From positions 1-23,855 of the forward strand of contig JAIHTM010000014.1 in the NCBI GenBank assembly GCA_022713905.1: 23,855 bases of DNA, written 5' to 3'. The translations under genes were made by a program, and so were the position numbers. Below the pieces are notes generated by a model, which saw only the letters and a list, made by a program, of their open reading frames with translations, ran no database searches and was not told where the DNA came from. Every line of letters begins with the position of its first letter. The first letter of the stretch is position 1. Shown here one piece after another: positions 7,173 to 14,310 of the stretch. This DNA comes from Collinsella sp. (GTDB lineage Bacteria; Actinomycetota; Coriobacteriia; Coriobacteriales; Coriobacteriaceae).

Positions 7173-8048
7173 ATGGACATGACGGATATGACGAGGGCGG
7201 CCGTGTCGCGCCGTCACTTTTTGCAGCTGGCGGGCGCCGGTATGCTTACGCTGACGGGGGCCGCGCTTACCGGTTGCGGCAACTCCGCCAGCGGCGAGGG
7301 CTCCGACAAGGGGTCCAAGCTTGCGGCCATTAAGTCGCGTGGACATCTGAATGCCGGCGTTAAGAAGGACGTTCCCGGTTACGGCTATTACGACACCGCT
7401 AAGGGCCGCTTTGAGGGTATGGAAGTCGATTTGTGCTACCAGATCGCCGCTGCCGTCTTTGGTGTGAGCTACAAGGATGCCCGCGCCCAGGAGCTTGTCG
7501 AGTTTACCGACGTAACGCCCAAGACGCGCGGCCCGCTGATCGATAACGGCCAGCTTGACGTGGTCGCGGCGACCTACACCATCACCGACGAGCGCAAGAA
7601 GAGCTGGGATTTCTCGACGCCGTACCGCACCGACTACGTGGGACTCATGGTCAAGAAGCGTTCGGGCTTTACCTCGATTGAGGACCTGGACGGCAAGGTC
7701 ATTGGTGTGAGCCAGGGTGCTACCACGCAGGGCCTGATCGAGCAGATGATCAAGGACAACGGCTTTAGCTGCGAGCCCGAGTTTAGGGCCTTTAGCGGTT
7801 ACCCCATCATCAAGAGTTCGCTCGACGCCGGCAATATCGACGTCTTTGCCATGGACCGCTCCACGCTGGCCGGTTACATGAACGAGACCGTTGAGTTGCT
7901 GCAGCCCGAGGTCAAGTTTGGCGAGCAGGGCTACGGCGTGGCGACCAAGAAGGGCTGCGACCTTTCGGCCGTGGTCGATCAGGTGATTTGCGATCGCCTG
8001 GCCGACGGCTGGCTCGACCAAGAGGTCAAGACCTGGGGTCTTGTATAG
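7173..8048 (+). CDS. Tat-exported lipoprotein, polar amino acid-binding protein (SBP family 3)
   Basis: A 291-residue extracellular solute receptor for the ABC importer. The N-terminus has a twin-arginine motif (SRRHFLQL, residues 12-19) and a lipobox LTGC with Cys35, so it is predicted to leave folded by Tat and be lipid-anchored. The mature part has SBP_bac_3 features: GHLNAGVKKDVPGYGY, FEGMEVDLCYQIA, the domain-crossing DVVAATYTITDERKKSWDFS and GVSQGATTQ. The opening resembles PEB1a/GlnH-type Asp/Glu/Gln-binding proteins, so an acidic or amide amino acid is the likely ligand (inference). Several starts are possible (GTG 7170, ATG 7173, 7179, 7188), and no strong SD favours one; all leave the Tat motif intact. 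The gene begins 8 nt after the ATPase stop. Confidence 0.92.
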   Translation: MDMTDMTRAAVSRRHFLQLAGAGMLTLTGAALTGCGNSASGEGSDKGSKLAAIKSRGHLNAGVKKDVPGYGYYDTAKGRFEGMEVDLCYQIAAAVFGVSYKDARAQELVEFTDVTPKTRGPLIDNGQLDVVAATYTITDERKKSWDFSTPYRTDYVGLMVKKRSGFTSIEDLDGKVIGVSQGATTQGLIEQMIKDNGFSCEPEFRAFSGYPIIKSSLDAGNIDVFAMDRSTLAGYMNETVELLQPEVKFGEQGYGVATKKGCDLSAVVDQVICDRLADGWLDQEVKTWGLV

Positions 8049-8073
8049 GCGCATCGTCCAAGGAAGGAATCAA

Positions 8074-8820
8074 ATGCTCGAAGGATTATTTGACGCCGAC
8101 CGTTGGTCGGCGACATTTCAAAACATGGGGCCCTTCTGGGAGGGCTTTGGCGTGACGCTACAGGTGGTCGTTGCCGGTCTGCTGCTGTCGCTGGTGCTGG
8201 GCACGCTGCTGGGCGTGTTCTCGACCACTCGCTCGCGCGTGCTGCGCGCTATTAGCCGCGTGTACGTGGAGTTTTACCAGAACACCCCGCTGCCCGTGCA
8301 GGTGCTCTTTATGTACATGGCCGGCCCGCAGTTTTTGCAGGCCATAACCGGGGCCGATCAGCCGGTGCGTATCGCACCGTTCGTGCTGGGCTTTTTGGGC
8401 GTGGGCCTGTATCACGCGGCCTACATCTCGGAGGTCATCCGCACCGGCATCGAGGCCGTTCCGCGCGGCCAGATGGAGGCGGCTCAGAGCCAGGGCTTCA
8501 CGCGCGCGCAGGCTTACTGGTACATCGTGCTGCCCCAGACGTTCAAGATCATCCTGCCGCCGCTGTGCAACCAGGCGCTCAACCTGGTCAAGAACACGTC
8601 GGTGCTGGCGCTCGTGGCCGGCGGCGACCTTATGTATCGCTCCGACAACTTCGTGAGTCTCTACGGTTACCTGCAGGGATACATCGTCTGCTGCCTTATG
8701 TACTTCATCATCTGTTTTCCGCTCGCCATGCTGGTGCAGTGGCTCGAGCGCCGCTCCAAGGAGCGTCCGCGCGGCGTGAGTCTGGCCGAGCTGGGACTCG
8801 ACAACGTAGAGGAGGCCTAG
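8074..8820 (+). CDS. Polar amino acid ABC transporter permease 1
   Basis: A 248-residue inner-membrane permease of the HisM/GlnP family with about five hydrophobic segments. The cytoplasmic EAA loop that docks on the ATPase is clear (EAAQSQGFTRAQAYWYIVLP), as are the family strings FYQNTPLPVQ and NTSVLALV. ATG 8074 is chosen over the upstream in-frame TTG at 8041 because AGGAAGG (8060-8066) lies 7 nt before it, and because starting at 8041 would overlap the binding-protein gene. It ends at TAG 8820, three nt before the second permease gene. The two permeases probably form a heterodimer. Confidence 0.93.
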   Translation: MLEGLFDADRWSATFQNMGPFWEGFGVTLQVVVAGLLLSLVLGTLLGVFSTTRSRVLRAISRVYVEFYQNTPLPVQVLFMYMAGPQFLQAITGADQPVRIAPFVLGFLGVGLYHAAYISEVIRTGIEAVPRGQMEAAQSQGFTRAQAYWYIVLPQTFKIILPPLCNQALNLVKNTSVLALVAGGDLMYRSDNFVSLYGYLQGYIVCCLMYFIICFPLAMLVQWLERRSKERPRGVSLAELGLDNVEEA

Positions 8821-8823
8821 CGC

Positions 8824-9462
8824 ATGGAAATCTTCAACGCGACCAACCTGCTCTACATCTGGGGCGGCTTTGTTAAGACCATCGAGATCTCGGCGCTGTC
8901 GATCTTTTTCTCGCTCATCTTTGGCACGGTGCTGGCGCTCGTCAAGAGCTATGCGCCCCGTCCGTTCCGCATTTTGGTGAGCGCCTATATCGAGCTGTTC
9001 CGCTGCACGCCTAACCTGCTGTGGATCCTGTTTATCTACTTTACGGTGCAGGGTCTGGATATTGTGATTTCGACCATCGCCTTTACGCTGTTTACCAGCG
9101 CCGTTATGGCCGAGATTGTGCGCGGCGGCCTCAACTCGATTCCGCGTGGCCAGTTTGAGGCGGCGCAGAGCCAGGGCTTCGGCTTTTTTGCCACCATGCG
9201 CTATATCATCCTGCCGCAGACGTTTAAGACGATTATTCCGGCTCTGTTTAGCCAGTGCACGACCGTTATCAAGGACAGTTCGTATCTTTCGGGCATCAAC
9301 GTGGCCGAGCTCATGTACACGGCAAACGTCGTAATGGCGCATGCGATCGACCTGTCGCAGGTTCTTATGCTCTACGGCCTGGTGTTTGCGATGTACTTTG
9401 TGCTCAACTTTGGTATCTCGTTGCTGGTCCGAGCATATCAACGCCGTATTGTGGCAGCGTAG
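8824..9462 (+). CDS. Polar amino acid ABC transporter permease 2
   Basis: A 212-residue permease of the same family as its neighbour. It has hydrophobic spans near residues 18-40, 55-75, 85-105 and 180-205, the ELFRCTPNLLWILF motif, and an EAA loop (EAAQSQGFGFFATMRYIILP) almost matching that of permease 1. ATG 8824 overlaps the GGAGG-containing end of the previous gene (GAGGAGGCCTAG), which provides the SD. This closes the operon; no classical terminator follows, only the long palindrome at 9463-9568, which may end or stabilise the transcript. Confidence 0.93.
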   Translation: MEIFNATNLLYIWGGFVKTIEISALSIFFSLIFGTVLALVKSYAPRPFRILVSAYIELFRCTPNLLWILFIYFTVQGLDIVISTIAFTLFTSAVMAEIVRGGLNSIPRGQFEAAQSQGFGFFATMRYIILPQTFKTIIPALFSQCTTVIKDSSYLSGINVAELMYTANVVMAHAIDLSQVLMLYGLVFAMYFVLNFGISLLVRAYQRRIVAA

Positions 9463-9568
9463 TCCTGCTTCCCCAAGCACGGCATCTTGCCCCTCAATCG
9501 TCGCTTGCGTACATTTAGTACGCGGCGCTCCTCTTTCGGGGCAATCTGCCGCACTTGGGAAACCAGGA
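9463..9568. repeat. 106-nt imperfect palindrome after the ABC operon
   Basis: The arms 9463-9493 and 9538-9568 pair at 25 of 31 positions (TCCTG...TTGCCCC against GGGGCAAT...CAGGA). Inside, GCGTAC (9507-9512) and GTACGC (9518-9523) form a second perfect stem. It begins on the base after the permease stop codon. There is no T tract. It may be a non-autonomous mobile palindrome or a 3'-end stability structure. Confidence 0.7.
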
Positions 9569-9580
9569 CGGTCGTAAGTG

Positions 9581-9618
9581 ACAAAATGAGAATCAGGAAT
9601 CGCCTATTTCTCATTTGT
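9581..9618 (+). promoter_or_regulatory. Leader hairpin next to the SD of the cytidylate-kinase-like gene
   Basis: ACAAAATGAGAA (9581-9592) pairs with TTCTCATTTGT (9608-9618), with one bulged A. The gene's SD (AGAAAGGA) follows within 2 nt, so folding could affect ribosome access. No promoter was recognised. Confidence 0.45.
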
Positions 9619-9633
9619 TAGAAAGGAATCGCG

Positions 9634-10257
9634 ATGAGCGATCTGGAGAACAAGAAGAATCCTGTGGTCATTACCATCGCGCGCGACTTTGGCGCCGAGG
9701 GCCACGAGATTGGTCGCATGCTTGCCGACGAGTTGGGGATTCCGCTGTACGATAACGAGCTGCTGGTGCGTGCGTCGCTGCGCGCGGGCGAGTCGCTCGA
9801 TAAGATGGCGGCCTATGATGAGCGTCTGGCCGTGGAGAACATGGCGTTTCTGCCCGACCGCTACGATGCCCGTTCGTACTCGGACAAACTGTTTCAAAAG
9901 ATGAGCCAGGTGATTTTGGACCTGGGCGAGACCGAGAGCTGCATTATCGAGGGCCGTCTGTCAGATTACCTGCTGCGCAACAATCCCAACCACATCGCCG
10001 TGTTGGTGACCGCTCCCTTTGAGGACCGCGTCGAGATCGTTCGCAAGAAGCGTGGGCTCAACAAAAAGAAGGGCGCCAAGCTGGTCAAGCAGCAGCAGAA
10101 GGCGCGCGAGGCGTTCTACAAGCGCTACAGCGCCGGCAAGTGGAAGATGACGAGCGGCAAGGACATCGTCGTCAACCGCGCCAAGCTGGGCCGCGAGGGC
10201 TGCAAGGACGTCATCGCCGCAGCCTACCGCTACAAAGTAGCTCAGCTCGAAGGCTAG
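9634..10257 (+). CDS. Cytidylate kinase-like family protein
   Basis: A 207-residue cytosolic protein of the Cytidylate_kin2-like group. The N-terminus PVVITIARDFGAEGHEIGR aligns with the family's nucleotide-binding start (usually ISRxxGSGGxEIA), followed by LADELGIPLYDNELL. Later parts fit the P-loop NMP-kinase fold: CIIEGRLSDYLL (Walker B/core strand), VLVTAPFEDRVEIVRKK (LID approach) and FYKRYSAGKWKM. The classical GxxGxGK[ST] Lys is not visible, and GAEGHE replaces the usual GSGG core, so catalytic activity and substrate are uncertain. These standalone proteins are common in gut anaerobes and are not the essential Cmk. ATG 9634 has SD AGAAAGGA (9619-9626). It shares a bidirectional terminator with the convergent regulator gene. 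Confidence 0.82.
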   Translation: MSDLENKKNPVVITIARDFGAEGHEIGRMLADELGIPLYDNELLVRASLRAGESLDKMAAYDERLAVENMAFLPDRYDARSYSDKLFQKMSQVILDLGETESCIIEGRLSDYLLRNNPNHIAVLVTAPFEDRVEIVRKKRGLNKKKGAKLVKQQQKAREAFYKRYSAGKWKMTSGKDIVVNRAKLGREGCKDVIAAAYRYKVAQLEG

Positions 10258-10262
10258 ACTCC

Positions 10263-10296
10263 AAAACCACCGCAAAGGGGACATTGCGGTGGTTTT
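10263..10296. terminator. Bidirectional terminator with GGGGACA in the loop
   Basis: A 13-bp perfect stem (AAAACCACCGCAA 10263-10275, TTGCGGTGGTTTT 10284-10296) has the loop AGGGGACA. T-rich on both outgoing strands, it serves the kinase-like gene (plus) and the LuxR gene (minus). The loop carries the GGGGACA word found in other palindromes here. Confidence 0.9.
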
Positions 10297-10300
10297 TGTT

Positions 10301-11704
10301 TTAGGCCGAGGGGAAGGCTTTGGTGAGGCCGGCGCGCGTTTGCGTGTCGGTCTTTTGGTAGATGGAGCTCAGGTGACGCTGCACCATGCGCATCGAGATG
10401 CCGAGTTCCTCGGCGATCTGTTTGAGCGAGCGCTCGTCTTGGGTTACGGCGAACAGCACGTCGACCTCGCGTGGGGTGAGACCGTGGTCGGCGATGAAGG
10501 CCTGGCGCTGCTCCTCGATGGTTGGCGCGGCGAGTGCTTCCTCGGCAAGCTGTTGATGTTCGCGCTCCTGCTCGGTTTGGGGCAGGCGGAACAGCCCGGC
10601 AGCAACGAATGCCACGCTGGCCGCCACGAGCAGCACAACCGCGCCGATCATGATGAGGGCAACATTGTCCGAGGTCACGAGTGCCAGCGAGATGCCCGAC
10701 GCGGTGAACGCACACACGTTATTGGCTGCGCGTCCCATGCCGGCCCACAAAGCTGGGGTGTGCATGCGCGGTGCCAGCTGCGTAAACGTGGCAGTGAAGA
10801 ACGTGACGAAAAAGCCCGAGCTCAGATAAAAGACGATGAGGCCCAGATTGGGGTCGGCTCCGGCCTCGACGGCCAAGATAGAAATGGTCGAGAGCACCGT
10901 GACGCCGAGCATGACGAGTCCCATGTAGCGACGCTCGGCAAGGTCGAAGATGATGCCGGCGACCAGGCCGCTCGCTGCCAAAAAGAGTCGCGGCCAGGTC
11001 TGCACCGCGATGGTGCCGTGGGCGTTGGAGAACGTGACCACGTTATCGAGCGTGGAGAACAGGCAGGCCAAGATCATGACGAGCGCGATGCTCCAACATG
11101 CTTGCTTGGCGAGGGCGTGCGAGGGTTCGGTAAAGGGATTGACGTCGTCGCTGGGGATATCGGCCGCCTCTTGGCGCGCGGCGCTGAGGGCGGAGATGAC
11201 GATCGTTGCCGCGCCTAGAATGATGAGCTCAACGATGCCGCCGCAATCGAGCAGGTTGATCGCGAACTGCATCAGGATGCCCGCGGCGTATGCCGCTCCG
11301 GCGCCGGTGGCGAGTTTGGGGTCATCTTGGAACGTCAATGCGAAGGTGTGGTGCGCCGCGGCACCCAGTAGGCCGAGTCCGAGGAATGACATGCACCCCA
11401 GAATCTCGAGCGCAAGCGTGCCCGCGGGGAACTGAATCTGGGTCAATCCCAAGATGGCGATGGGGACGGCAGCGGTGACGATTGCCTGGGGCTGCCTTTT
11501 GCGCTGGGCGAGGGCCAGTAGCGGCGCATATCCGATAAAGCCGAGCACGCTGGCGCCAAGAATGAAGCCTTGCGCGATTACAACGCGTTCGGCACCGGCG
11601 AGCAGCCCGACATTGATGTCGAAGCGAAACTCGGCGGCAAGAAAGGCAAAGGTGAAGAGCGCGAGGGCCAGAAGCGCGTTGATTTTAGGCTTGCTCAGAT
11701 TCAA
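10301..11704 (-). CDS. LuxR-type HTH regulator fused to a polytopic membrane domain
   Basis: A 467-residue protein: residues ~1-375 contain many hydrophobic segments (roughly 12, MFS-like), and ~403-467 form a LuxR/GerE HTH (HGLTPREVDVLFAV, then LKQIAEELGISMRMVQRHLS). This architecture is widespread in Coriobacteriia such as Eggerthella and Gordonibacter, where such proteins often sit beside the genes they control; the membrane part is presumed to sense a ligand. The TTG at 11704 is preferred because AAAGGA lies 6 nt before it; an upstream in-frame TTG (11731) lacks an SD. It is divergent from surface-protein gene 1 (188 nt between starts), so it is a candidate regulator of that gene. That is inference from position only. 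Confidence 0.92.
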   Translation of the reverse strand: MNLSKPKINALLALALFTFAFLAAEFRFDINVGLLAGAERVVIAQGFILGASVLGFIGYAPLLALAQRKRQPQAIVTAAVPIAILGLTQIQFPAGTLALEILGCMSFLGLGLLGAAAHHTFALTFQDDPKLATGAGAAYAAGILMQFAINLLDCGGIVELIILGAATIVISALSAARQEAADIPSDDVNPFTEPSHALAKQACWSIALVMILACLFSTLDNVVTFSNAHGTIAVQTWPRLFLAASGLVAGIIFDLAERRYMGLVMLGVTVLSTISILAVEAGADPNLGLIVFYLSSGFFVTFFTATFTQLAPRMHTPALWAGMGRAANNVCAFTASGISLALVTSDNVALIMIGAVVLLVAASVAFVAAGLFRLPQTEQEREHQQLAEEALAAPTIEEQRQAFIADHGLTPREVDVLFAVTQDERSLKQIAEELGISMRMVQRHLSSIYQKTDTQTRAGLTKAFPSA

Positions 11705-11742
11705 GGATGGTCCTTTGGGTGGACGGAACAATCGTGTCCTCG

Positions 11743-11772
11743 ATTGTAGCGTTCCCGGGACGAGTGTGGCGA
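11743..11772 (-). promoter_or_regulatory. Candidate promoter of the LuxR-type regulator gene
   Basis: On the minus strand, TACAAT (complement of 11743-11748) is preceded at 18 nt by TCGCCA (complement of 11767-11772), a weak -35. The -10 lies 38 nt upstream of the chosen TTG start. Confidence 0.5.
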
Positions 11773-11797
11773 TGGCGAAATCATATTGAATTAAACC

Positions 11798-11835
11798 GCA
11801 GGTAGAGGCCTAGGTTCACATCTACGAACCTAGGC
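11798..11835 (+). promoter_or_regulatory. Palindromic upstream element of surface gene 1
   Basis: GCAGGTAGA (11798-11806), 4 nt, TAGGTTC (11811-11817), 8 nt, GAACCTA (11826-11832). The palindrome extends to 10 bp as GCCTAGGTTC/GAACCTAGGC. The same layout lies before surface gene 2 (14211-14251). It ends 59 nt (core) before the ATG. It could be an operator or a 5'-UTR hairpin. Confidence 0.75.
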
Positions 11836-11891
11836 ATATGGAGTCATTTGGCACATCTTGGTGGTATGTCCCTACGACCAAGGAGGCCGTT

Positions 11892-13883
11892 ATGAACGTA
11901 AGCCACTTTGACAAACAAGCTCAACGTGAGTCCACCTGCTCGCTGGTTCACGGTACCTGGCGTTGTGTGGGTGCCAAAATAGCTTGCGCCGGCGCGTGTG
12001 CGCTTATGGTCGGTCAGTTGCTGCTGCCGAGCGTGGCGCTGGCGACGGAATGCGCCGATCCCGCCGCTGGGACGGATGAGGTTGCCGCGGCTCCGGTGAC
12101 GCCGACGGTTGCGGAGGATACGGCTGCAACGACCGCGCCAGCTGCTTCGACCGCGCCTGCAACCGATGCTGCTCCGGCGGCGCAAGCCACCGTTGAGCCT
12201 CAGCAGACAATCCCAGCCGATGCCGCCAATGAGCCTAGCGGTGCTGCGCTCGCTGGGCAAAACGCTTCTGGCGACGACAACGCCGCCATGCCGGCGAGCA
12301 ACGCCATCATGCCCTGTGGCGTGACCGATGTGACAGGCGGGGGCGGCGTTAGGGTCAATACGACCGTGGTCGATCATTATACGAACTGCGAGCTTTCGGA
12401 CAACATCACGCTCGAAAAGGGCCAGTCGTATACCCATGATTTTCCCGATGTTGAGGGTGGCATTCCAGAAGCGCTTGCGAGCGAAGTTGTCGAGGTTAAG
12501 TACTACAGGGCCGATGCCGCTTCGGGCACTCTGGTCGAAGTTCAGGATGCGTCCATGTCCGACGTGACGGCTCGCTTCGAACCCGTTGGCAATCACATGA
12601 GGCTGACGCTGACCTTTACGGGTGGCGCGGCAGGCGGCTCGTATCGACTCACGCGCAATGAGGCTCTCTATATTGGCTCGGCACTGGAGTATACCGGAAC
12701 TGACTATGAAGGCAGCTCGACTATCCTCAACGAAACCAGGTACGATTATTACCTCCGCTACGCCATCAATAGCGAAATTACGCTCGTTGCGTCAGAAAAC
12801 GAAGCCCTCCATAACCTGAACGTCAACGACGTGAAGACCAACTACGCGCCCGGCGAGGCGCCCCGCGCGACCGCGACGATTCCCGCTGCTGACGCCGACA
12901 AGTACGAGATCGCCTATGAGTGCTGGGAGGAGATGGATGGCAGCGACCCCGCGGAGCTCACGCCCGTTGCCTTCTGGTATTCCGACCCCGCCAAGTATCC
13001 GACGGGCGCGAGGAGGATCGAACACTTCGAAGAGGGCAAGTTCTACATGTATTCCGTCGAGCTGAGGCTCAAGGGCGACAATACCGTGGGCAATGACTGC
13101 ATGATGTACGTCAACGGCCATTGGACGCACCACATCAAGACCGTCAACGGCGTCTTCGCGCCAAACGCTGACAATATGCTGTGCGAGCAGCCGATCGACG
13201 AATGGCGGGCCATCGACGTTATCGAGATCAACGGCGCCACGACCACCTTCAAGGCAGGCGATAAGCCGGTCTTTACGGCGAATGTTCCGACGGGCTCCAA
13301 CTTCCTTCCTCAGTGTGAGTACTGGACGGGTAGCGACGGCAGCGAAGTGAACTCTCAGGAGTTCTGGGATCAGAACATCACGAACCACATCGACGCCTTT
13401 AAGCCTGGCGTGACCTATCGCTACGGTATCTACCTCAAGCCCGCGCGCGGATTCTACTTTACGCCCAACACCAAGCTGGTGATCAACGGCCAGGAGTGCG
13501 GCTACCAGATGGGCGAAGCGAGTGTAGTTGATCCCGAGAGCGGCTGTATCTTCACTCTGTGGCTCAACACCGATTTGACCTTTACGCCTGAAGCCACGCC
13601 GACTCCCGATCCGCAGCCTACGCCGGATCCCAATCCGACGCCGCAGCCCGAGGTCAAGCCCGAAACCAAGCCTGAGACGAAACCCGAGACCAAACCCGCG
13701 GCTAAGCCGGCCACGACAACCGCCACGACCAAGACGGTTGAGAAAGCCGCGCCGACCAAGAAGGGCGATGCTGTCCTGGTTACCACGGGAGATACCACCG
13801 TAATGACGGTCACCGCCCTAGGTATCGCTGGCGCAACCGTTGCCGCTGCCGGCATCGCCGCAACCAAGCGCCGCAAGCGTTAG
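11892..13883 (+). CDS. Wall-anchored surface protein 1 with two repeated domains and LVTTGD anchor
   Basis: A 663-residue exported protein of unrecognised family. Residues 1-51 form a long signal peptide (hydrophobic 28-50, cleavage likely after VALA). Residues 52-140 are an Ala/Pro/Thr-rich stretch. Residues ~155-260 are a beta-rich region. Two related ~100-residue domains follow at about 307-412 and 440-535 (compare YAPGEAPRATATIP with FKAGDKPVFTANVP, then MMYVNG with KLVING). Then come Pro-rich PTPDPxPT and KPET repeats (568-605) and a C-terminal anchor: LVTTGD (629-634), a hydrophobic span and KRRKR. The anchor is a degenerate LPxTG signal. ATG 11892 is chosen over ATG 11838 because AGGAGG (11881-11886) sits 5 nt upstream. 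Probably an adhesin or wall protein; no enzyme motif is seen. Confidence 0.88.
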   Translation: MNVSHFDKQAQRESTCSLVHGTWRCVGAKIACAGACALMVGQLLLPSVALATECADPAAGTDEVAAAPVTPTVAEDTAATTAPAASTAPATDAAPAAQATVEPQQTIPADAANEPSGAALAGQNASGDDNAAMPASNAIMPCGVTDVTGGGGVRVNTTVVDHYTNCELSDNITLEKGQSYTHDFPDVEGGIPEALASEVVEVKYYRADAASGTLVEVQDASMSDVTARFEPVGNHMRLTLTFTGGAAGGSYRLTRNEALYIGSALEYTGTDYEGSSTILNETRYDYYLRYAINSEITLVASENEALHNLNVNDVKTNYAPGEAPRATATIPAADADKYEIAYECWEEMDGSDPAELTPVAFWYSDPAKYPTGARRIEHFEEGKFYMYSVELRLKGDNTVGNDCMMYVNGHWTHHIKTVNGVFAPNADNMLCEQPIDEWRAIDVIEINGATTTFKAGDKPVFTANVPTGSNFLPQCEYWTGSDGSEVNSQEFWDQNITNHIDAFKPGVTYRYGIYLKPARGFYFTPNTKLVINGQECGYQMGEASVVDPESGCIFTLWLNTDLTFTPEATPTPDPQPTPDPNPTPQPEVKPETKPETKPETKPAAKPATTTATTKTVEKAAPTKKGDAVLVTTGDTTVMTVTALGIAGATVAAAGIAATKRRKR

Positions 13884-13919
13884 GTTTTGGCGGCGGCGCC
13901 CATCCTCGGCTTTAGCAAA

Positions 13920-14137
13920 ATCTCAATCTGTAACACCAAGCCAGTCAAAACGGCTCTAGATGTTACAGATTGAGATGAACCGAATGGCCGCCAACCTAAC
14001 GTCTCGATCTGTAACACGTAGCGGGGAATTTGGTCTCTAACTGTTACAGATTGAGACAAAGCGGGGGCGGCTGGAGCAATATCTCGATCTGTAACAACTA
14101 CAAGGCTCAACAGGGCCTAACTGTTACAGATCGAGAC
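13920..14137. repeat. Array of three 57-nt hairpins (16-bp arms, 25-nt loops)
   Basis: Units: 13920-13976, 14001-14057, 14081-14137. Each has an arm [AG]TCTCRATCTGTAACA, a loop of exactly 25 nt and the reverse-complement arm (units 1 and 3 fully paired over 15-16 bp, unit 2 with one G-T). Linkers are 24 and 23 nt. The arms thus recur every ~40-41 nt in alternating orientation. Loop sequences differ but keep some positions, e.g. ACTAC and GGCCTA. The array follows the stop of surface gene 1 by 36 nt. No ORF fits this region. Confidence 0.9.
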
Positions 14138-14169
14138 AAACATCGGAATCGGTTCGCCGACCAGACCCC

Positions 14170-14208
14170 AAACCGCCACAAAGGTGCCTGTCCCCTTTGT
14201 GGCGGTTT
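14170..14208 (+). terminator. 15-bp hairpin ending the surface gene 1 cassette, probable terminator
   Basis: AAACCGCCACAAAGG (14170-14184) pairs perfectly with 14194-14208. The loop is TGCCTGTCC, so CCTGTCCCC spans loop and stem. Only a short T run follows (GGTTTGC). A near copy lies at 21118-21152. Confidence 0.65.
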
Positions 14209-14210
14209 GC

Positions 14211-14251
14211 GCAGGTAGAACGGTAGGTTCGTATATATGAACCTACCGTTC
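14211..14251 (+). promoter_or_regulatory. Palindromic upstream element of surface gene 2
   Basis: GCAGGTAGA (14211-14219), 4 nt, TAGGTTC (14224-14230), 8-nt loop GTATATAT, GAACCTA (14239-14245). The perfect stem spans 13 bp (14218-14230 with 14239-14251). Outer pairs CGG/CCG replace GCC/GGC of the copy before surface gene 1, i.e. they covary. GCTTTGTTTTT follows, so it might also act as a terminator or attenuator. The core ends 65 nt before the ATG. Confidence 0.75.
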
Positions 14252-14310
14252 GCTTTGTTTTTGGACGACGATTACGCTGGATGACTTTTGGTTTCAGGAA
14301 AGGAACGACC

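Noticed and set aside
8158..9480. Minus-strand open frame (440 codons)
   Set aside because: Antisense shadow of two permease genes with intact EAA loops; composition is His/Arg/Gln-rich.
11838..11891. Upstream start (ATG 11838) for surface protein 1
   Set aside because: No SD before it, while ATG 11892 has a perfect AGGAGG at 5 nt and begins a normal long signal peptide.
13920..14137. CRISPR array
   Set aside because: Repeats alternate in orientation, form self-pairing hairpins with their own 'spacers', occur only 2-3 times per array, and no cas gene is present.
13920..14137. Integron attC sites
   Set aside because: The 57-nt size is in range, but the arms lack the RYYYAAC/GTTRRRY core boxes, and no integrase is seen.
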